Assembly (NCBI GenBank): GCA_949285775.1
Contig: CASEAD010000021.1
Coordinates: forward strand, 1 to 5,181
DNA length: 5,181 nucleotides
Reading direction: 5' to 3'
Origin: an uncultured bacterium
Lineage (GTDB): Bacteria; Bacillota_I; Bacilli_A; RF39; UBA660
Below are positions 1 through 5,181 of this stretch, one piece after another (within the stretch, counting starts at the first letter, position 1; every line of letters starts with the position of its first letter). Position numbers and translations under genes: made by a program. The notes beneath the pieces were generated by a model. It worked only from the letters and a program-made list of their open reading frames with translations, searched no databases and was not told where the DNA came from.

Positions 1-2
1 AA

Positions 3-77
3 TGGAGCAGATGAAGGGAGTCGAACCCTCGTCCCCGCCTTGGCAAGGCGAAGTTCTAGCCGTTGAACCACATCTGC
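3..77 (-). tRNA. tRNA-Gly (anticodon GCC), CCA encoded
   Basis: Read on the minus strand, this 75-base gene folds into a complete cloverleaf. It has a perfect 7-bp acceptor stem (GCAGATG with CATCTGC), a 4-bp D stem (GTTC/GAAC) and a 5-bp anticodon stem with one G-U pair. The 7-base loop TTGCCAA has the anticodon GCC at 42-44. The variable loop is 4 bases, and the T stem is 5 bp around the canonical TTCGACT loop. The discriminator base is T, usual for bacterial glycine tRNAs, and the 3' CCA is encoded at 3-5. It decodes GGC and GGU. It lies 59 bases after tex on the same strand and has its own strong promoter. Only two bases are visible beyond the 3' end, so a terminator or a further tRNA in the same cluster cannot be seen. 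Confidence 0.97.
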
Positions 78-82
78 ATAAT

Positions 83-122
83 CAGTAGGTAATATAAATT
101 ATAAATTATAATTGTCCTACTG
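83..122 (-). repeat. 7-bp inverted repeat spanning the tRNA-Gly promoter
   Basis: CAGTAGG at 83-89 is the exact reverse complement of CCTACTG at 116-122, with 26 AT-only or nearly AT-only bases between. On the minus strand one arm begins in the last two bases of the -35 box and the other lies in the transcribed leader, so the pair brackets the -10 box. The arms are more GC-rich than the surrounding DNA. It could be an operator, a weak hairpin in tex read-through RNA, or chance. The repeat is certain; any function is inference. Confidence 0.5.
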
Positions 123-126
123 TCAA
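98..126 (-). promoter_or_regulatory. Perfect-consensus sigma-70/sigma-A promoter of tRNA-Gly
   Basis: On the minus strand TTGACA (121-126) is followed after exactly 17 bases by TATAAT (98-103). Both hexamers match the consensus fully at the optimal spacing. Transcription should start near position 91 and give a leader of about 14 bases before the mature tRNA end at 77, which RNase P would remove. A fully consensus promoter fits the high output expected for a stable RNA gene. The sequence match is direct; the start site is inferred from spacing. Confidence 0.92.
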
Positions 127-136
127 TACTTTTTTT

Positions 137-2296
137 CTAAGTTTCATTAGGGTTAATCAAAGTTAAGCTTACTTTATGCTTATCTAAATTAATATCGTCT
201 ACATAACAAGTAACAATATCTCCAACACTAACTACATCAGAAGGATGTTTTATATAATCTTTAGTCAATTTAGATATATGAGCAAGACCATCATCATGAA
301 GACCAATATCAATAAAAGCACCAAAATCAACAACATTTCTAACCGTACCTTGTAACTCCATACCCTTTTTCAAATCCTCAATCTGTAAAATATCGCTCCT
401 CAAAAGAGGCTTAACAAAATCATCCCTAAAATCCCTATTAGGCTGTTTTAAACAACTAATAATATCCTCTAAAGTATATTTATCAATATCATTATTTTTA
501 CAATAATCATCAATATCTAAACAATTTAACTTATTAATTAACTCATCAGTCCCAATATCACTAACAGATAATCCCAAATCACTAAGTAATTTTAAAGTAT
601 TATCATAACTTTCCGGATGAATAGGAGTCCTATCTAAAACATTATCCCCATCTATAATCCTCATAAAACCAACGGCCTGCTCATAAGCCTTACTAGATAA
701 CAATTTATTATCTTCTATCTCTTTTCTAGAATTAATCTTACCATTCTTTTCACGATACTTTATAATCTTATCAATTGTACTCTTAGTAAGTCCAGAAACA
801 TATTTCAAAATAGAATTACTAGCAGTATTAATATTAACCCCAACCGAATTAACAGCTTTACTAACAACAAAATCCAAAGATTCATCTAATTTCTTACTAT
901 TTACATCATGCTGATATTGCCCTACCCCAATACTCTTAGAATCTATCTTAACTAATTCACTTAAAGGATCTTGTAACCTTCTTCCAATACTAATAGCACT
1001 CCTCTCCTCTACCTGTAAATCAGGAAATTCTTTTATAGCAAGAGGACTAGCTGAATAAACAGACGCCCCAGCCTCGCTTACTATAATATACTCTACTTTT
1101 TTCTTAGTATATTCCTTAATAACCTCTACAACTAACTTTTCACTCTCCCTAGAAGCCGTTCCATTACCCACAGCAATAATATCAATATCATACTTATCTA
1201 TCAAATCACTAATAGTCTTTTTAGCTTCATCCCACTTATTATGAGGCTCATGTGGATAAATCTTACTAATATTAAGAACCCTAGAAGCAGGATCAATAAC
1301 CGCTAACTTACACCCAGTCCTAAAAGCCGGATCAAACCCCAATACAACCTTATCCTTCATAGGAGGAGTAAGTAACAACTTCTCTAAATTCTTACCAAAA
1401 ACAGTAATAGCACCCTCTTCAGCAGTTTCTTTTAATTCCGCTCTAACCTCTCTCTCTACAGATGGAAAAATCAACCTCTTATAACTATCCTTAATAGCGT
1501 CCTTAACCAACCCAACAACAGGAGAATTCTCATTCTTAATAATCTTCTTTTCTAAATAATTAATAATATAATCTACATCAACTTCAATACCAACACTTAA
1601 AATACCATCCTTCTCTCCCCTATTCATCGCAAGTATCCTATGAGACTTAATATACTTAACTCTTTCACTATAATCATAATACATCTCATAAACCTTACCC
1701 TCATCAACAGCTTTCTTCTTTAATTTAGATACTACTACACCATAATTCATCATATTATTTCTTAAATATTTCCTATAACTAGCATTATCACTAATCCACT
1801 CTGCAATAATATACTTAGCCCCATCTATAGCGTTATCTACATTCTTAACATTATCATTCAAATATTTAGATGCAACATCTTCTATATCTATCTTAACAGG
1901 AAAACTCATAATAATCTTAGCCAAAGGCTCCAAACCATTCTTAATAGCTTCCGTAGCTTTAGTTTTCTTTTTCTCCTTAAAAGGCCTATATAAGTCTTCT
2001 ACCTCAACTAATTTAGTACACTTCATAATATCATTCTTTAATTCCTCAGTCAAAAGACCTTTTTCATCTATAAGCCTAATAACATCCTCTTTCCTCTTTA
2101 ATAAATTAACTTGATACTGATACACTTCATCAATATGCCTAATCTGTTCCTCATCTAATGCCCCAGTAACTTCTTTCCTATATCTAGCAATAAAAGGAAC
2201 AGTATTATCCTCAGCAAGCAACTTAAGTACAGCCTCTACCTGATTAACCTTAACACCTAATTCTATAGCAATATTCTTAATAATATCTTGATTCAT
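137..2296 (-). CDS. tex: Tex, S1-domain RNA-binding transcription accessory protein
   Basis: Complete 719-residue Tex protein, a cytoplasmic nucleic-acid-binding factor found in most bacteria and structurally related to the core of eukaryotic Spt6; it is associated with transcription and RNA metabolism. The length matches the shorter Bacillota form (Bacillus YdcI) rather than the longer proteobacterial one. Visible blocks in order are: an N-terminal helical region with the family signature NTVPFIARYRKEVTGALDE (31-49); a YqgF/RuvC-fold domain from about 316 to 450 with GFDPAFRTG (320-328), AVGNGTASRESE (375-386) and VSEAGASVYSAS (406-417); the block RRLQDPLSELVKID (439-452); helix-hairpin-helix segments at about 480-550; a linker with DRTPIHPESY (555-564); and a C-terminal S1 domain at about 645-713 with VDFGAFIDIGLHDDGLAHIS. 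ATG at 2294-2296 is chosen because AAGGA lies 9 bases upstream and the N-terminus aligns with the family start. The stop is TAG. No frameshift or missing domain is seen. Its promoter lies in the gap upstream, and no terminator is visible before the tRNA. Confidence 0.97.
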   Translation of the reverse strand: MNQDIIKNIAIELGVKVNQVEAVLKLLAEDNTVPFIARYRKEVTGALDEEQIRHIDEVYQYQVNLLKRKEDVIRLIDEKGLLTEELKNDIMKCTKLVEVEDLYRPFKEKKKTKATEAIKNGLEPLAKIIMSFPVKIDIEDVASKYLNDNVKNVDNAIDGAKYIIAEWISDNASYRKYLRNNMMNYGVVVSKLKKKAVDEGKVYEMYYDYSERVKYIKSHRILAMNRGEKDGILSVGIEVDVDYIINYLEKKIIKNENSPVVGLVKDAIKDSYKRLIFPSVEREVRAELKETAEEGAITVFGKNLEKLLLTPPMKDKVVLGFDPAFRTGCKLAVIDPASRVLNISKIYPHEPHNKWDEAKKTISDLIDKYDIDIIAVGNGTASRESEKLVVEVIKEYTKKKVEYIIVSEAGASVYSASPLAIKEFPDLQVEERSAISIGRRLQDPLSELVKIDSKSIGVGQYQHDVNSKKLDESLDFVVSKAVNSVGVNINTASNSILKYVSGLTKSTIDKIIKYREKNGKINSRKEIEDNKLLSSKAYEQAVGFMRIIDGDNVLDRTPIHPESYDNTLKLLSDLGLSVSDIGTDELINKLNCLDIDDYCKNNDIDKYTLEDIISCLKQPNRDFRDDFVKPLLRSDILQIEDLKKGMELQGTVRNVVDFGAFIDIGLHDDGLAHISKLTKDYIKHPSDVVSVGDIVTCYVDDINLDKHKVSLTLINPNET

Positions 2297-2305
2297 TTAC
2301 ACACA

Positions 2306-2310
2306 TCCTT
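2306..2310 (-). promoter_or_regulatory. Ribosome binding site of tex
   Basis: Minus-strand AAGGA stands 9 bases before the ATG at 2294-2296, a normal spacing for a Bacillota ribosome binding site. It fixes the start codon; the only nearby ATG, four bases into the motif's downstream flank, is out of frame. Confidence 0.85.
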
Positions 2311-2321
2311 CACTTCATAAT

Positions 2322-2345
2322 AAAAAAGATAAATATATCTTTCTT
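2322..2345 (-). other. Stem-loop at the predicted 5' end of tex mRNA
   Basis: The arms 2336-2345 and 2322-2331 pair over 10 bp, with a single G-U pair and a 4-base loop (TATT on the minus strand). The inner 7 bp (AAAGATA/TATCTTT) pair perfectly. The hairpin begins at or next to the predicted transcription start near 2346 and ends in six T, some of them part of the stem. It leaves the ribosome binding site about 12 bases downstream free. It may protect the 5' end of the mRNA. Because it is almost all A-U it is weak, and attenuation is less likely. Confidence 0.4.
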
Positions 2346-2367
2346 TAAATACATTATATCATTTAAA
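2344..2367 (-). repeat. 7-bp inverted repeat around the tex -10 box
   Basis: TTTAAAT at 2344-2350 and ATTTAAA at 2361-2367 are exact reverse complements separated by 10 bases, and the spacer holds the TATAAT of the tex promoter. The symmetry and position resemble an operator. The arms contain only A and T in an AT-rich gap, so chance is a serious alternative. Confidence 0.35.
2353..2361 (-). promoter_or_regulatory. Extended -10 promoter of tex
   Basis: Minus-strand TGATATAAT matches the extended -10 pattern TGnTATAAT exactly (TATAAT at 2353-2358). No good -35 box lies 16-18 bases upstream; the nearest resemblance is TTATGG (2374-2379) at a short 15-base spacing. Extended -10 promoters are known to tolerate a poor -35. 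The start would be near 2346, giving a leader of about 50 bases before the tex ATG. In DNA this AT-rich a bare TATAAT is common, so the TG extension and correct position are the main support. Confidence 0.65.
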
Positions 2368-2405
2368 ATCAAACCATAACCATAATTTACTATAAATAAA
2401 CAAAA

Positions 2406-5181
2406 CTAAAACCTACTATAAGGCTTTCTCCTAGAAACATCATAATAAGAATACACATAATCATCTAATACATCAGTATAATTAATTCCCCCATATATAT
2501 CACGATTAAACTTATTATTCTTAATAATAACAATAGGAATCCCTAACCTAACAGCCTCTTTAACTACCTTATCATCAACTTCATCATAAACAACCATATA
2601 ACTAGGTGCTACAGTCTCAAAAATAGCTCTATTATCATCTTTCTTTCTATTTACAATCTGCACCTCATTAATCCCAAAACTACTAAGTATAATCTGCTCA
2701 GGAGTCATAATTCTATTAACTTGCTTATTAACAATATTCATATCCCCAGCATTATTACTAGAAAAAGCATCACGTTCAAAAATATGTAATACAGTATCAT
2801 TATCAAAACCACTATACCCATATATATAGCTATCAGAATATAAAACCATGTTATTCAATTCATTAAGTAAAGTATAACAATCCCTTCTATTTATACTACT
2901 ATCCCTATATTCTGCCGAAAGACACCTTACAAGCATTGTATACTTTTTATCCCTATAATCATATATATCAACCCCATATTTATCACTAAGAACCTCACTA
3001 TACCCATCCTTACTACCAACAGGATTAAATAAAACCTTCTTAATATTATCATAAGACTTATCCTTAAGCTTTCTTATATCATCATAAAATACACTACCAA
3101 TATCCCTATCTTTTAACCTATTATATAACTCAATTATCTCCCTACCACTTAACTTATCCATATTTAATACAGTATTATAAAATTCTAACTTATCTTTATC
3201 TATTACCTTCTCATCATCCCTCAAAAAACTATTATACCTAATCATCTCTCCAATGTTCAAATATACATTATATATATTATCTTTAAATAACCTATCAATA
3301 ACTACCTCACATAACTTAGAAATAGACACATTCCTCAAAAACAAAATTAAATCCTCATCATTCTTAAACTTACCATGAAAAAAAATATCAGATATAAAAT
3401 CATTATCAATAACATAACTATAACTACTACTATTATAACCAAAAACACTCTCTAAATTAGATATTATACTATTATATTCCCTAAAAATCCCATTTTCTAC
3501 ATCAAAAGAATTAATAATATTATCTTCATACTTATCAAACTTATTAATTAAATCCAAAGAACCATTATTCTTAGAAAAACAATCTATATTATACCTAAAT
3601 TGAATTAAATTATAATGCTTTAATATATCAAATATATAACTATTATGCCTACTCAAAAACTCCTCACTAAATTTTATACCCCTATTACTCAAATTAAACA
3701 AATCTAATTTATTATATATCTTCTCAAAACGCCTATCATTATCTACAAAAAATTGTATCACCTCAACATTACAACAACTAACAATCATAGCAAGCATATC
3801 ATCACTCAAATTCTCTTTTAATAAAGCATATTGATATCTTGCACTAATATTCGACATAAAGCGACTATAATCTCCACCTATTTCCTTAATCATAAATATA
3901 GCATCTATTACACAATCATAACTCAAACCTGAAGAATCAAAACTATATTCAGAAAGAAAACTATAATAAAACTCTTTAAATAAATTAATATCCCTATTAG
4001 CAATCCTAAAAACACTATCAACATCACTCTCACATAAAGCACCAAAAAATATATACTCATACCTATCATTATTATTCTTATAAAACTTACTTATATCACC
4101 AGCACTTATAATACCAAATAACTCATCAGCACTAATCAACTTATTAATAAATATATACCTAAAATACCTCCATTGATCAAAATCACATTCCCTAAAAATA
4201 TTCTTTATCTTCCCCTTAACTAAATCACTATTAAAAACAATCCTCCTCTCATCACTAGATAAAAACTGCATCTTTTCTAATACTTGAGTGACAGTCAAAC
4301 TATCAAAATCATCAATAGAACCAATAAAATAAGTATCTTTAAACTCAACTTCTTCAACATCTTTACACTTCTCATCAAGAGAAAGTTCATTAAACTCCCC
4401 TACTAATATTGAAACCTTATCACTACCAATTTCTTCTAACAAAAGAGAAACATAATTAACAATATATATAGAACCCATATAATTATTACTTCTAGTATAT
4501 TTCATAGCATTATAAACATAATAACCCTTTTTATCATCACTTAAATCACTATTCTCTATAACATACAATAAACAATTCAACTTAATTAAATCACTATCAT
4601 ATCCATTATCAGAACCATAATACAATTTACTATTTATAAGCTTAGAACTAATTAAATCCAACTTGTCATATTCATCATCAAAAACTAAATTACACTCACT
4701 AATCTTATCTAAAAAATAATCATCTTTACTTAACTTCAAAAACAAATCATAATCCATACAAATAATAGTATTCTTATTTAAATCAACTTTATCATAAAAA
4801 ATATCAAAAATATTAATAAATAACATCCTATTATCTATAACAGGATTAATAATCTTTATCTTCTTACCTATAAAACAATTAAAATATGTTAAAATAGGTA
4901 CACATTCCTTCCTATCTACTAAAATATCCATACCATCAAAATAACTCTGTATTTTAACATCAACCCCCTCCCTTATAGAAGATAAATCACTAATATCATC
5001 AATCTCTACCCCATAGTATTTATCTTTATCCAAAACCACTTTATTCTCAATCATATTAACAACAATCTTATCTCTACCATAAAAAGGCAAATAATTAATT
5101 ACCCATCTATCATACTTACTTATATCAAAAATTGAATAACTATTATTATTTATCTTATCAAATAAATCATATAAAATATTA
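2406..5181 (-). CDS. Large uncharacterised protein, 5' end beyond the window
   Basis: I do not recognise this gene by name. The frame ends at TAG (2406-2408) and stays open to the right edge, giving at least 924 residues. A TTG at 5088-5090 could open an 894-residue protein, but it has no convincing ribosome binding site and the 30 codons before it are open and protein-like, so I treat the 5' end as missing. Residues below count from that TTG. About 1-260 looks mixed alpha/beta. About 265-690 is mainly alpha-helical, perhaps a solenoid scaffold, with no proline from 84 to 689. About 690-865 is a distinct compact region with motif-like blocks: VLFNP (686-690), YGVDIYDYRDKKYTMLVR (705-722), YGYSGFDNDTVLHIFERDAF (757-776), NRIMTPEQIILSS (792-804), NEVQIV (808-813), then a beta-alpha-beta unit around PSYMVVYDEVDD (829-840) and IPIVIIKN (851-858). 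The tail is Tyr/Arg-rich. No membrane segment is evident, and a signal peptide cannot be judged without the N-terminus. The protein is rich in Asp, Asn, Tyr, Ser and Ile and poor in Ala, Pro and Trp. It precedes tex by 109 bases with no visible terminator between. Confidence 0.85.
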   Translation of the reverse strand, partial: NILYDLFDKINNNSYSIFDISKYDRWVINYLPFYGRDKIVVNMIENKVVLDKDKYYGVEIDDISDLSSIREGVDVKIQSYFDGMDILVDRKECVPILTYFNCFIGKKIKIINPVIDNRMLFINIFDIFYDKVDLNKNTIICMDYDLFLKLSKDDYFLDKISECNLVFDDEYDKLDLISSKLINSKLYYGSDNGYDSDLIKLNCLLYVIENSDLSDDKKGYYVYNAMKYTRSNNYMGSIYIVNYVSLLLEEIGSDKVSILVGEFNELSLDEKCKDVEEVEFKDTYFIGSIDDFDSLTVTQVLEKMQFLSSDERRIVFNSDLVKGKIKNIFRECDFDQWRYFRYIFINKLISADELFGIISAGDISKFYKNNNDRYEYIFFGALCESDVDSVFRIANRDINLFKEFYYSFLSEYSFDSSGLSYDCVIDAIFMIKEIGGDYSRFMSNISARYQYALLKENLSDDMLAMIVSCCNVEVIQFFVDNDRRFEKIYNKLDLFNLSNRGIKFSEEFLSRHNSYIFDILKHYNLIQFRYNIDCFSKNNGSLDLINKFDKYEDNIINSFDVENGIFREYNSIISNLESVFGYNSSSYSYVIDNDFISDIFFHGKFKNDEDLILFLRNVSISKLCEVVIDRLFKDNIYNVYLNIGEMIRYNSFLRDDEKVIDKDKLEFYNTVLNMDKLSGREIIELYNRLKDRDIGSVFYDDIRKLKDKSYDNIKKVLFNPVGSKDGYSEVLSDKYGVDIYDYRDKKYTMLVRCLSAEYRDSSINRRDCYTLLNELNNMVLYSDSYIYGYSGFDNDTVLHIFERDAFSSNNAGDMNIVNKQVNRIMTPEQIILSSFGINEVQIVNRKKDDNRAIFETVAPSYMVVYDEVDDKVVKEAVRLGIPIVIIKNNKFNRDIYGGINYTDVLDDYVYSYYDVSRRKPYSRF

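Noticed and set aside
116..136. Plus-strand hairpin arm followed by seven T (130-136), resembling an intrinsic terminator for plus-strand transcription.
   Set aside because: The loop would be 26 bases, the stem is only 7 bp, seven bases separate the arm from the T run, and no plus-strand gene is present upstream to need it.
2362..2405. Search for an intrinsic terminator after the large gene.
   Set aside because: Only AT-rich sequence and a short ACCATA direct repeat (2373-2384) are present; no stem with a following T run on the minus strand.
4382..4532. Segment around residues 187-236 of the large protein recalling a transglutaminase-like start (a DKKGYYVYNAMKY helix, then NYVSLLLEEIG).
   Set aside because: No catalytic Cys lies at the expected place and no following His/Asp partners are visible, so the likeness is too weak to name a domain.
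5052..5054. In-frame ATG (residue 13 counted from the TTG) as an alternative start of the large gene.
   Set aside because: No clear ribosome binding site lies in the preceding 15 bases, and the coding-like frame continues well upstream.
5088..5090. TTG as the start codon of the large gene.
   Set aside because: The frame is open upstream to the window edge and there is no well-placed ribosome binding site.
137..5181. Possible reassignment of TGA to tryptophan, as in some Mollicutes relatives.
   Set aside because: All tryptophans checked use TGG and neither frame contains TGA. With only TAG stops visible the code cannot be proven, but nothing calls for a non-standard one.

Overview
The window comes from a very AT-rich bacterial genome (by eye roughly a quarter G+C), most likely a low-GC member of the Bacillota. 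I lean towards gut-associated Bacilli close to the Erysipelotrichales/RF39 groups because of base composition, the 719-residue Bacillus-type Tex and the style of the large uncharacterised protein, but the exact lineage is a guess. Tryptophan is encoded by TGG, there is no in-frame TGA, and both visible stops are TAG, so nothing requires a non-standard code.

Every gene is on the minus strand. In the direction of transcription (right to left) they are: a large uncharacterised gene whose reading frame is still open at the right edge (2406 to beyond 5181); a 109-base gap carrying a promoter, a leader hairpin and a ribosome binding site; tex, which encodes a complete S1-domain nucleic-acid-binding protein (137-2296); a 59-base gap with a perfect-consensus sigma-70/sigma-A promoter; and a complete tRNA-Gly with anticodon GCC and encoded CCA (3-77). 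No gene-free stretch exceeds 300 bases, and I see no plus-strand gene, mobile element, CRISPR array or replication origin.

Tex and tRNA-Gly are housekeeping genes of transcription and translation. The unexplained part is the upstream gene. It encodes at least 924 residues, with a mainly alpha-helical, proline-free body of about 600 residues and a distinct C-terminal region of about 175-225 residues. The C-terminal region has conserved-looking motif blocks that end in a beta-alpha-beta unit. I cannot assign it a function; an ADP-ribosyltransferase-like fold is a weak hypothesis. I see no intrinsic terminator between the three genes, so read-through from one to the next is possible, although tex and the tRNA each have their own promoter.
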